Source: Edaphochlamys debaryana
Taxonomy: Eukaryota > Chlorophyta > Chlorophyceae > Chlamydomonadales
NCBI GenBank assembly: GCA_016858145.1
Contig: JAEHOE010000160.1
Coordinates: 124,001 to 188,000, forward strand
Direction of reading: 5' to 3'
DNA: 64,000 nucleotides
Below, piece after piece: positions 12,801-24,100 of the stretch. The notes beneath the pieces are model-generated. The model had not been told where the DNA came from and did no database searches. It was given only the letters and a program-made list of their open reading frames with translations. The position numbers and the translations under genes were made by a program. Numbering within the stretch: position 1 is the first letter of the stretch; each line of letters opens with the position of its first letter.

Positions 12801-13238
12801 TGCAAGAACAAGCAGAACGGCAACGGCTATGGCAACAGAGGGAAGCTTCCGTTGAGCTGCGGAAGTCAGGAGGTGCGCCGGAGGGCTGGGCCGAGTGCGC
12901 ACGGCGACAGGGAAGCCCGCCCCCACGTCTGCCCACGCACCTATCACCCAGTCGTCCGGCGTGTTCTTCTTGACAGTGGCTGTGAGGAGCCGCCTAGACC
13001 CCCGCAGAGATGCCGCATGGACGTCTTCGGACGCCGACGCTGTCGCCGCGAGGCTGAGGACTGCGGGAAGGGCGAAATGCGCGCGATCAACCGGAGACTG
13101 GGAGCAGTACACTCGTTGCCGTGCGTTGACACAAGGTTCTCCAGCAGGTCATGGTGCTGCTGTGCGGGGCGACGAGTAACTGCCGGGCTTACCGGTTAGC
13201 GTAAGCACGGAGCGTTTGAGTTCGGCAGGACGAACCAT
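9841..13238 (-). CDS. Secreted CAP/PR-1 domain protein 1
   Basis: Eight exons on the minus strand: 13238-13193, 13060-12941, 12683-12402, 12153-12079, 11632-11533, 11050-10885, 10424-10310, 9989-9841. They encode 350 aa, phase-consistent throughout. The start gives MVRPAELKRSVLTLTV followed by LSLAATASA, a clear signal peptide split by intron 1. Residues ~85-150 are a Pro/Arg-rich linker like those of volvocine cell-wall glycoproteins. The CAP domain (~165-315) carries the cavity tetrad His178 (HN), Glu219 (GENL), Glu243 (GEV) and His260 (GHFTQ), plus signature 2 (LVCHYDPPGNW). CAP/SCP/TAPS proteins are secreted and bind sterols or lipids or act in walls; no catalytic mechanism is assumed. 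It is the neighbour and paralogue of CAP2, from which exon C/D boundaries have diverged. A C-terminal tail of ~20 residues is unique to this copy. Confidence 0.85.
12205..12237 (+). repeat. (GGTACA)n hexamer microsatellite
   Basis: About five tandem hexamers lie inside CAP1 intron 3. They contain repeated CAG/GTACAG, but only on the strand opposite the gene. Confidence 0.85.
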
Positions 13239-16189
13239 CCTCGGGCGCTCCTCAAGGCGTTGAACCTTCCTAAGCCGGCCGCAGTGTTGAACTGGGTCAC
13301 TGCGCTTCGTAGCGCTCCAGTGATGCTCGCCTTCACGCCGCTGAGGACAAACGGATTTGCTAAGCCATCACCGGGCCCAAGCCTCAAGATGGCGTAGCCC
13401 AACGACAGCAAGCAGCGGGGACATGAACAAAGTCGACTGGCGTGCGGGCTGGGGCGAGGTAAACCCGCAAGGAGTCGGGCTTTCAAAGCCGACGTGCGCA
13501 AGGTACGTTTGCACGCGGCGGCTTGACGTCTCTTCCTTCTGTAGGTTAAGCAGCGCACCAGACGACGTGTTTGTCAAACCCATCTGCAAAAGTGCGGCTG
13601 GCGGAGTGCGGTGGGTACGCAATGCGTTCTGACTTCTCGACTCTCTCTCGGATCCAGGAACCGTGGCCGTGCTTGCACGCGCGACGCAATACGGTCTCAG
13701 GGCCAAGGACTCAAGTCTGCATGATTTGAGCTAGGGCGCAGCATAGCTGGAGCTGTCCGCGGACTGCCAGCTGAGTCGCCCGCCAATTCTGCGCAGAATC
13801 GCTGAAGCCCTGTCTGCGTCGCGGACAGCACCACTCAGCTGGTTTGAAACGCTCCCTCGAATGGGTCACGATATGGGGCAGCGCTCAAGCTGCTTAGGCG
13901 GCTCTGGTCTTAGCTCGCACGCCCATCCATCCGCGAGCGGATGTATACAACGCTGGACTGCAACGACTGCAGCCATGAGCCCCATGCAACACCGTAGGAG
14001 CGGAGGACCTCGGCAGCGGCGGCCTCGGCACGGAGGTCCCTCCGACGGCCGCACGGCAGGGGCCGCCAGGGCGCAGCCCAGCGCAGCGGCGAGGAAGCAG
14101 CCGGCGAGTGGCGGCAGGATGCGATGGTTACAGTAGGAACCGCCTCCGAGCACCAGCTGAGAGGGGTTAAGCGTAAAGCGCCACCTACCGGGTATGGGCC
14201 TCCATACCAGCACCGCCCCCAGCTGCAGCCAACTGTTGGTCGTTGACCCACAACGAGGGGGTCGCCGAGGGGAGACCCCTCAAAACTTCTTCCCTGGCAG
14301 CGTCGGGGCGGCGGTGTTGCCCGGGTGGGGCTGTTCTCCTGCGACAACCGTGGGCCTGCTTCCGCCTTCCTGCACCCCATAGCGCTCGCCTTCCCGTCTC
14401 GCCGAGCACCATCAACGCTTCTACGTCCCCTTCGCGTTGGGCCGCCGTGTCGAGCGACTCGAGCCAGTCCGCACACCGCCGACCCTCCCGGTGCCGGCCG
14501 CGTGCGCCGATGCACCCGGCCATGCAATCGAGGGCCTCTGCGCCGGGGACTTGTTAAGAAGCTGCCCGGCCACCCGCCAGCTGCTTGCCGTACTGCCGTA
14601 CAGCATCTCTTGTGGCAGAGTACATAGGCCACGGCTTGAGCGGAGATGGAGTCTGGAGTCGTGCAGCGGGTCGGGCGTCGGTGGCCGGCTGGGACCGCAT
14701 GTGTGCGATCTGCATGGCCGTACGGCAAGCCTTCAGACCTCGGGGGTGCTGCCAGCCGGACGGAGCCGGTGCAAACCTGCCAGATGCAGCTGCTGGGGTC
14801 CGCTCTAACCCGCCTAGGCCCAATGAAGGGAGAGGTACACGTGAGGCCCGGTGGGGGCACGTGTTGCTCGTGCATGGCCCGCCTGCCCTGCTCCTGTCAT
14901 GATGCGCAAATCAGCACTCGGGGTAGCGGGCACGTTCTGTGGGGAAGCGGACCATTCGGCCCCAGGCCTGACCGGACGGCTCACGGACGGGGCAAAGATA
15001 TTGAAACTCTTGCCTTACACCTCTGCGTGGTACGTTAGCGGACCACACAACCGCTTCAGTGCCCATCTCTCACAATTTCGCCACAGCAAGGCACTGCCAC
15101 CATTCCACAGGGTCTCGCACTGCTGCGCCCAACGAGCGTCAGCCTCGACCCGTCGTCCCTCTCATTCGCCGACAGTCAAGTCCCGCCAACGTGAGGTCAG
15201 GTCACAAAACCCCTCCAGGTCGATGGGGGTGATTCTCACATCCGGGTGACCAAAAGCGGGGACCCGCGTCCCCTTTCTTCCCCGGCCTCAGCGCAGTAGA
15301 AAGCACATGATGAAGGATCCGCTCACCTCTTCTCACTCGATAGCTCGTCTCTGTTGCGGCGCGGCGTCGCAAGCCGCGCACCCAAACGCCCCAAGGCACA
15401 AAAACCACCAGTACTTCACCCACCAGCCAGATGCCTGGTGCAGGGAGCCACCCTCCACCGCAGCCCACAGGCAACCACGGATACCCCACCACATTACTCA
15501 GCACACATCAAACAGACGGATGAATAAAGGCATTCGATGGTCTTGTGTTGAGGTCAGCCCTGTCCCGGGAGTCTAGTCTAGGATCGCCACTCTCGCTCTC
15601 TAATCTCTCTGCGCGTTCTCTCCAGATCTTTGGATGCTCTATGATCTGCCCGTGCTCACCCCTGCAAGCCATATCCACTTCAACAAGCACACGCACACTC
15701 AACCCCGCCCCATAGAGGGGTTAAACTGACAAGACCCAACCACCACAATCACACACCCGGCGTGGTTAACGCGCACTAGTGCCCCAAGCTACCGCCCGAA
15801 GTCGGCGGGCGAGCAGCTACATTTTCTCAGCACTCCCATGTTTCGCAGTTCTACGCGCATCTCTCAGAGTCTCTCGGGAAGCTTCTCTCAGCTAATCTAG
15901 CCCACTCGCATTGTCACACTCTCATCGCTCTTCTTTCGCTAGCCTGAGCCTACCTACAACCGTGCTGCAAGCACGGGACACGCCAATGCCCACTTTGCAC
16001 TCTGGGCCTGACTTCCGGCCCCGTTTCCCAGCCCACATGCCCACTCACGCTCGGGATTGCTCAGTTCTCAGTGATGCCCCAAACAGCGCTCAGTTGCGTT
16101 GGTTCTCTCGAGCAGGGATGGGATGTGAAAGCGGCCGCGGCCGCAGCCGCACGTGACGCGTGTTTTCCGGCTCAAAGGCGGGTAGCAAC
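13239..16189. other. 2.9-kb gap between the CAP genes
   Basis: No protein-coding gene is recognised. It holds one copy of repeat family R2 (14121-14190). The rest is mixed-composition DNA, AT-richer around 15.2-16.0 kb. CAP1 promoter sequence should lie just above 13238 and the 3'UTR of CAP2 just below 16190; I saw no TGTAA signal near the CAP2 stop. Confidence 0.45.
14121..14190 (-). repeat. Dispersed repeat family R2, copy 2
   Basis: It shares the GGAACCGCCTCC core and the GCGCCACCTAC tail with the copy at 19489-19589. Its flank, GATGCGATGGTTACAG, is shared with 42649-42680. Confidence 0.6.
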
Positions 16190-17811
16190 TCACAGCACCG
16201 CACGGCGGCCGAAGGCGAACGGCCACTGCGGCGTGCAGTCCGGCATAGGGTTGGGCTTCTGCACATTCTGACGGAAGTAGGCAGGCGTGTTCCAGTTGCC
16301 TGGGAGGGGCGCAAAATGGAGGACAACGGTCAGAAGGTTGCAGCGGCATACACGGGATTGCTACGAGCCCGCCGGACTAACTGGTCCGCTGCACAGCCCT
16401 GCCCCCGCCAATCCTCCCAAATAACTGAAACTCCAGCCACAGCACCAGCCTGATCCCCGCTACCCCTCCAAAGCTCTCACCCGGGGGGTAGTACTGGCAC
16501 ACGAGGATGCCGGACTCGCGGCTGGAGAAGGAGTCGAGGCCGTCCTCGCAGTAGCGATAGCCGCAGCCGATCTGCTGCGTGCCCTTCCACACGACCTGGG
16601 TGTAGTGCCCCGTCAGGGAGTCAAACCCGGGGCGGTCAAAGTTGTAGTAGCAGACCTCGCCGGTCCACATGCCCACGCTGCTAGCCACCTGGGCCGAGTT
16701 GCGGGTGCCGCTGAGGGCAGCTGCGGGGCGACAGAAGCGGTGGCAGAAGGAAAACGTCAGGCCGTGCGCCATACAGCAGAGGGCCCACATCTCCCACACC
16801 CACAAGATGTCTAGCGCCAGTAACCCAGGAGATCCCACTGACAGGGTACGATGGAGGCTCACTCACCCAGGTTCTCGCCGTTGGTGCGGGAGCGCGAGTG
16901 CTCAAAGATGCACTTGTCGGCCCAGCCCTGAGAGGCCTTGGCCAGATCGTCGCTCCAGGTCAGGTTGGGGGCGCCAGAGATCATTCGCAGGGCGTTGTGG
17001 GCCTCAAGAAGGGCGTCGATATCAATCAAGGGGTTGCCGCTGGAGCGCTTGGGGGAGGGCGCGGCGCGGGGGTTCTCCTCGCCCTTATCTGGGGGGCGGG
17101 AAGGGAGGAGGGGCGGAGGGTGGTGAGTGGGAATGTTGGAGGGAGCCACCGCGCACGCACGAAGCGGGAAAGCGTGGGAATGGGAGAGACGCCGGCAGCT
17201 CAGGAGGGAGGAATCAAGAGGAGGGCGACTCACCGACGGTGCCGATGCGGCGAGGAGAAGGGGGCTGGTTCTTGTTGCCGTTGTTGCCGGCCGGGGGCGG
17301 CCGGGGCCGGGGAGGCGGGGAGCGACGGCGGGGCGGCGAGGGCGGGTCCTCGTACTCGTAGGGAGCCTCCGGCGGCATATCGGGGGGCGTCGGCGATCGT
17401 GGCGACCGAGGAGACCTCGGGGCATTGGGCTTCTCCTTCAGCATGCGGCGCTCAGAGACGTGGGTCTCTGGGTCAACGCCCGGCGCGCCATCACTACGCA
17501 TGAGCTGGTCGACGACTGGCGCCAGGAGCTGGCGCGTCGCGTCAGACGCAGCGGCAGCAGATCCTCGCAAGTGTGAGGTGATCCAGTCGAGGGTCGCGCC
17601 TGGGCGCGCCTCCGAAGGTGCAGGACCGCAGGCCGCTACAAGCCATCACAAGCGAAGCGAAGGGTCAGTCCAGGAACGCATGACCCGCGCAACCAGGTGC
17701 AAATGTTAAGAGTACCCGCCCACTATACATCTGACCAAGGGAGCGGCGCTCACCCGCAAGAAGAACAAGCATCCAGGTTGACCACGCGACGAAGGACTGA
17801 GACTGCGCCAT
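16190..17811 (-). CDS. Secreted CAP/PR-1 domain protein 2
   Basis: Five minus-strand exons: 17811-17754, 17635-17234, 17088-16867, 16720-16481, 16299-16190. They encode 343 aa and the phases agree. Exon 1 encodes MAQSQSFVAWSTWMLVLLAG, a signal peptide. Residues ~90-150 form a long Pro/Ser/Arg linker (PRSPRSPRSP, PPRRRSPPPRPRPPP), typical of hydroxyproline-rich wall proteins. The CAP domain (~173-325) has His184 (AHNALR), Glu225 (NGENL), Glu249 (GEVCYYN), His266 (GHYTQVVWKGT, signature 1) and LVCQYYPPGNW (signature 2). All four cavity residues are kept. The gene is head-to-tail with CAP1, shares equivalent domain intron positions and has fewer introns. Family knowledge places it outside the cell; a wall or lipid-binding role is inferred. 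Confidence 0.9.
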
Positions 17812-20800
17812 TTTAGCCCAAGCCTGACCGCAGCTGATACGACTCGTTGAGTAGAAGTGATCCGGTCTACTAGGTGAGCAAGAGGCGCTTGGAGTGTGGC
17901 GGCCGTGCTGATGATTGAGCCGAGGCTTTTGGCGATCGATCAGTAGTTTGAGAGGCGCTAGAGTCCAAGTGATACACGCCCTACGCTGATCACAGGTCGT
18001 CGGGGGACAAACAAGGCCAGAGGTGAAGCCCGGGTGACCACCGTCAAAGGTGACTTAGTGTGTAGAGGTCCGGGTCTAACGCCCCTAGTGCCTATCGAGG
18101 GATGGAACCCTCTGGATAACCTATGAGACCCAAGCGCGGTGCAATTTGCCTCAGCGGCGACTTCTGCAGCTCTAGTAATTCCAAACCTGGATCGCAACTT
18201 CGCCCTTCGATCCACAAAACCCGCGGTGGTCGTCAAGTCGGCCCGAGGAGAGGCCCAGTCCGGCCCCCCGCTGCCCGCGCACGTGCAGCTGACACGCTCT
18301 ATCTCGCGCTCGGCCGCCGTGCGGGCCCGCGCTTCGGCGGCGGAGGCAGCTCCGCCGGTCTCGCTTGGAATCGGCGGCTTCCGGGCCTGGATTCCGGTCC
18401 AAAAAGCGGGAAGAGAAACTTCTCCCGCACAGTTCGTGAAGCCTCCGAGCGACGGCGGCGCTTCCCCGAACGCAGGCATCAATCCAAATCCGATGAAGGC
18501 GCGCAGGACGACGGTAACCCGAGAAACTGCGACGAGCGACCCGCCGCCGCGCCCCTCCGACGCTCGCGTCCCGCCAAGCGAGCAGCACTGCGCGGGCCCC
18601 AATCCGCTGAAGCACAAGGCTACCTGCGACACTTCGAAAGCCCAGAAACTCGGCAGCTGCATCTAGCGCACCCGGCACGTGCGGCCATACTCGTCTGGGG
18701 GTACGCTGCATACCCGCGAGCACGCGACGGAGTACCTCGCGAGCACCCGACGCTGGGCCCCCGGGCCCCGACCCCGAGCCCCCGCCAGGCTCCGCCAGGC
18801 CCCCCCCAGGCGGACGCTCAGGCCCCCCTAGATCGCACTCGGGTGAGGAGGCACTGCCGGCTAGGCGCAGCTCACACCCGTTGGCAGCAGGCAAAGGATG
18901 AGGATTGATAGACCCTCAGATGCGACCATGACCTGCCCTACACGGCTACAGCCAGTTGTTGTGTGCCGGGACGCCCCCACCCCATACCCCATTCGCCTAT
19001 GTGAAGTCGCTCTGTCTCTCTCTCTGTTCAGCCGCAAGGCCCGCGGCGCCGCCAGGCCCCCGCCACAGCGAAGCCTCTACCTCCACTCAGGTCCCTGGGG
19101 GCCCCTGGCCCGCCCGTGCCTGCGTGGGCCTGGGCTCTCTGCGCTGGCAGAACGCAGATGGCTGCAACGCGGAGTTGTCGCGAAACAGGCGGCAGCCTAA
19201 CACAGTGGCGGCAGCCTAGCACAGTGAGCTAGGGCGCCAACCCCACTCCGCACCGTACCACCTCCGCACCGCCTGAGCCTCCCGAAGGAACGGCGGGTGC
19301 TGGCGGGGCCTGACCTGCGCCACCACATTCCACTCGGAGCGACCCCGGCCCTGCCAGAACCGCACGAAACACGCACCTTCCCGCCCGCTGGTGGGGACAC
19401 CCGCCCCCAGCACCGAGAACCTGCCCTGCTTCAGCTCCTGCACCACCCTGCCCTGCACCTGCTGCAGAGGTCTCCCGGGCCCCAGAGGAGGCGATGCAGC
19501 AGGAACCGCCTCCAGAAGGGGAGGGGTTGAGCGATAGCGCCACCTACTGGGTTTGCCGCCTGCACACCGATACCCATGCAACGTGACAGAGGCCGCGTGC
19601 GTGCTGCGCAGGTTCGCCGCACAGGGGTAGAAGACATTAACGCACAGGGTTCAACGTTCAGCTAGCCGGGTCTGGCACCCCAGCCGGTATTGCGACGAGT
19701 TGTCTAGTGAAGCAAGCAGTGAAGTGCAGTGAAGCAGTCTCGCCCACGCGATGCACAGGGATGAAGCGTGAAGGGCCATGCCGAGATTGCTCACCTAAAC
19801 CTACTGGGCGGTCAGGCCAGGGTGGGGCGCCTAAACTGCGCCAGACGGCCAGAGGCCCAGGGCGCCTGCCGGCCTCTCCCCGGCAACACGGGTTGCAACA
19901 GAAATGGTCAGGCGAGGCGGCTGACGCCAGGGTGAGGCTGGGAAGATCTCAAAGCGAAAGTGCAGCGCGGGCAAGGGAGTGCGGGAGGATTGGAAAGGGT
20001 TACCGTATGCGGGTTCACAATGACTCTCTCCCGTCTCCCACAGTTACATTTGGCCCCAGGCCGGGCCGGGGCCGGCACCTCGCGCCGCCAGCCATTGACC
20101 CCCCTCCGGCTGCTCGTCCCGGCCCCTCAGCCCATTACGGACTGACACAGTCGAACCCGTCCCATGCATGCATCCCTGGTAGTTGAGACCCTCCACTTGA
20201 CCCTGAATTTGAAAAGCCGCATTGACTCCGCACCCGCCACACCACCCACTTGGCTCGAGGCACACAAAGAGGAGTCCAGGCCGCCCACGCCAGTGACCCC
20301 GCGCGACGAGAAAGAAAGACGAAGCTCGACGCGGCTAGCCAGCCACACCGCATCCCTTGAGCACGGGACCCACACTACGTGGGCTTCTTGCAAACGCATG
20401 ACCCCAGGCGCAATCAGACTCACTCGGCAAGGCCTCCGTAGTCCGTACTGGTGACCGCACACACTCACACCGCACTGAGCGCCGGTAGCCCTAGCCCTCC
20501 CGTGGCTCTCGCATCCCGGCCCCAACCGCCTCCCATCCCCACCCCCCGACGGTCTGTCCCTCCATGGCCCTTCCTTAGCCGCTCAGCCGGCTCCGGACTC
20601 GACGCGAAACCGTGCTCACGACGCCTCACAGGCATGTATGCTTAATCCCATGCAATCTTATCTCGCCACCGTGACCGTACGGACGTCTTGGCCCCCACGC
20701 ACATCGCCCCTGTCCGCCATCCCCCCACCGGGCCCTCCGCTTGGAAGTACTCAGCGCCCCCAGAGCCCAAAGCGCCCTCTCGAGCCTCCACACGGCCATC

Positions 20801-21169
20801 CTCACCCTCCCCCATCCGGCCCTGCTCACGCCCCACCACCTGTCCTGACCTGCAAACCACGCAAGCCCGCTCACCACCACTCCACACTCCCGTGCCTCCA
20901 GAGCCGGCCCCGGCGCCTCTTTCCCGCCACGCCCTGCGCGGCCTGCTGCGCATCCGCTCGGATTCCGGGTTCTTGCGCAGCGCGCCCCGTGCTGCGCGCG
21001 CGGCGCGTGCTGCGCTGCCCCCGTGCTGCGCCTGGCGCCCCGTTCGCTTCCTGCACACCGCCCGGGGAGCGCCGAGCCGCGTGCTGCGCCCCAAGCTGCG
21101 TCCCGTGCTGTGCGGCACGGGACGCCCGTGCCGCGCCGCCCGTGCCGTGCTGTGCGGTCCGTGCTGCGC
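17812..21169. other. 3.4-kb gap; open-frame block and repeats
   Basis: This region lies between the CAP2 start and the end of the SMP/C2 gene. From 17958 to 18908 at least four frames on both strands stay open for 500-780 nt, but none gives a recognisable protein. 19311-19725 holds R2-family blocks also seen at 5.3-6.4 kb. 20930-21165 is a GTGCTGCG/GCCGTGC low-complexity stretch next to the terminal exon of the SMP/C2 gene. No RNA gene was found. Confidence 0.45.
19489..19589 (-). repeat. Dispersed repeat family R2, copy 3
   Basis: This is the longest copy seen. On the plus strand it carries GCAGGAACCGCCTCC, GGGGAGGGGTTGAG, GCGCCACCTAC and GCACACCGATACCCA in order. The same order is seen at 6293-6369. 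Confidence 0.65.
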
Positions 21170-24100
21170 TCACTTCTTGGACACGTGGCAGGGCTGCCAG
21201 ATGAGGTTGAGCTCGATGTAGCCGCGCTCGGCGTCCTTTGGGGGGAGTGTGGGCGGGGGTTGAGGTTGGTGGGGTTTGGGAAACAGGGGGGGGGAATGGG
21301 TTGGGTTGGGTTGGGTTGGGTTGGGAAACAGGGGGGGGGCGATGGGTTGAGGGGTGTGGGGCGCACAGCGGGGCGCTGAAAGCATGCGAGGGGGGAGGTC
21401 GAGGCCAGAGGACACACGCGTTGAAGAAGGCCAGCAACATGATGAGATCATGGATGGCCCGCTGCCGCCTTGGCTAGCCCAGCGGCCTCTGTGAGCCCGC
21501 AAGCCCCCGGCACACGGCCTTCCGGAACGAGACCAACCCCGGTACGCCGGCACACGGCCTCGACGGACCACGTACCCAACCAAAGGCCACAGCTGCACCT
21601 GCAGGTACACTGCGCTCATAGCCCCGCTCCCGCTCTGCACCGTAACCCCTAACCCCAACCCCCCCCTCCCCCGCGCGTGCCCAGCCGGCCCCCCCAGTCC
21701 CCACCACAACCGCGCCCGGACCCCGGCCCAGGGGCCCAGGGGTCGAGCGAGGGGGTTACCGCACCTGCAGGCTCCAGGTCTCCTTGATCCGGCCGTTGCG
21801 CGCCACGTCCTCCACCCTCACCATCACCTTGCCCATGACAGCGTCCTTCTCCTGTGGGGGGAGGAGGCAAGAGGGGGGAGGGGGGAGGCAGGAGGGGGGA
21901 AAGAGGGAGGCAAGAGGGTGTGAGGAGGGAGGCAAGAGGGGAGGGGGAGGGGTGAGGCAAGCGGGGGAGGCGAGGGCCGTGCCTTGCTATGCCCAGCTGC
22001 CCAGGTCATGGGCAGGCGCTCCCCGCTTGCTCCCAATCCGTCCCTTCCCTCCCCGGCCTCACGCACCTCCTTGCTCTTGCGGAAGAGGGTCCCCACCAGG
22101 TTGCCCAGCATGCCGGTCTTGTTGAAGACCTGACAGGGGGGGGGAGGGGGAGGGGGGGGAGGAAGGGGGGAGGGGGGAAGGGGGGAGGGCGGGAACGACA
22201 CTTAACGGTTGAGGGGACTCCTACCTTGTCTCGTGCTCCTGCCTCCCGTCCTCCTCTGCCTCCCCCCCCCCCCAGAGTGCCAATTTACCCCTCAGGCCCC
22301 CCCCAGGGCAGCTCCGAGTTGGAGACTTCATCCTCCACATGCAGCTTGCCTCCCCCCCTCCCTCCCTCCCCAACCCCCCTCCCCCTCTACCCCACCCCCC
22401 AGCCCCCCCCCACCTGCAGGTGCAGCTCCGAGTTGGAGGGGATGAGCACGAAGTCGAACTTGTCGCCCCAGCGGGGGGAGGTCTCGTTGAGGATGGTGGT
22501 GCTGACCTGTCAGGGGTGTGGGGAGGGGTGACGGTGGGGGTTGGGGATTGGGGTGGGGTGGGGGTTGCGTTGGGTACACGCGGAAGGGAAGAGCGACGGT
22601 TGAAACCGGTGCAACCGGGGATCCGCCAGTGCCCTCCCTCCCAGCGTTAGTCAGCGTTAGTCAGCAGCCCAGCCCCACAGATGCCCTGCCATCTCCCTCC
22701 ATCTCACCTGCACCTCGTCCTTGATGTCATTAGTCACCATCATCTTGACGTACGTGGCCAGATCCTTCGCGCCCTCGGGCGCCAGATCAATGCACCGGAT
22801 CAGCTGCACAGTCAGCACGCCCTGTCAGGGGGAGGGGGAGAGGAGGCCAAGGGGTCAGGGAGAGGGGGAGGAAGGAAGCAAACACGTAGAAGGTGGTGGG
22901 TGGGGGGGGGGGTGAGGCAGCGGCCATGCTTTGCCCATGCACGGGACCTTGCCATGATCTCATGCCCTAACCGAGAGGATCCTCCATCCAAGGGGTGGCA
23001 GGCCCGTGCTCTCCGCTCTCATGCTCCGTGTCCCCTTGACCCGCCTCCAAGGGGTGCAGCTCACAGCCGTCCCCAGCACAACACACGGCGCGCAGCACGC
23101 AGCCCCACAGCACGCAGCCCCACAGCACACAGCCCCACAGCATGCACGTCACGCAGCACGCACAGCACGGCGCGGGGACGCACCATGGACAGCTTGGAGC
23201 CCGTGCCGCCGCTGCCGCCGCCGCCCCCGCCGCTCTCCAGCAAGCCCAGGCTGCGGCCGGGCGGCGCGGGGAACATGGAGAGGTACGGGTCCTTCACGTG
23301 TGCCTTCTTGGCCTGACAGGGGGTGAGGGGGAGAGGGGGAAGAGGGGGGAGAGGGGAGGGAGGGGGTGAGGAGCGGGGTGAGGGGAGTGGGTGAGGCATG
23401 GGCAGCGGAGCTGGAGATGGGTGCTGAGGGGCAGCTGGGGCCGGCGGGCGGCTGGGGGTAGTGGAAGGGGAAGGCAGTGGAGAGGAGGGACTGGGGGACT
23501 GGGGGACGCGGGAGGCTTCGCCTGAACGTGAACGCTTTGGCACGCCGGCATGCGCCCTCCCCACAGCATGACAGCACGCCACGACAGAGCTCAGCACGGC
23601 ACAGCACGTAGAGAGGCACGGCACGGCACAGCACAGCAGGGCACGCGACTGAGGGAGGCTCCACACACTGAGGGAGGCCCCCCACCGTCTGCGCCGCGAC
23701 CGTGCCAGTCCCAGCGCGAAACCCAAATCCAAGATCCAGATCCAATTCCAGATCCAGAGCGAGGTTTGCGATTGGGGGTACAATAGCGGGTACGGAGCGC
23801 GTGCAGATACGGCAGTGGTGGAGATAAGAGGTGAGAGGGGGCGGGCGGGGTTCAGCATCGCCGACAGGACGGGCAAGGGCCAGAACTATCAAGGCAGAGG
23901 ACAGGGCAGGACGGGCGTTCGAACGGGCGTACGGCAAGGCCACATGCGTGCCACATGAGGCCTGATCCAAACCGTCGCATGCCGGTACGGAGTTCGCCTC
24001 GCTCCCCCTCCCCCTCCCTTCAGCACCGATCCAACACCGGGCGCCGCGCACAGAGGGCGGAGCTACGCACACTGCAGCTGCGCGCCGCATTTAGTAGTGC

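Noticed and set aside
17958..18662. Possible rRNA fragment or gene
   Set aside because: TCTAGTAATTCC briefly recalls small-subunit rRNA, but the flanks do not match any conserved rRNA segment I know, and the protein frames are unrecognised.
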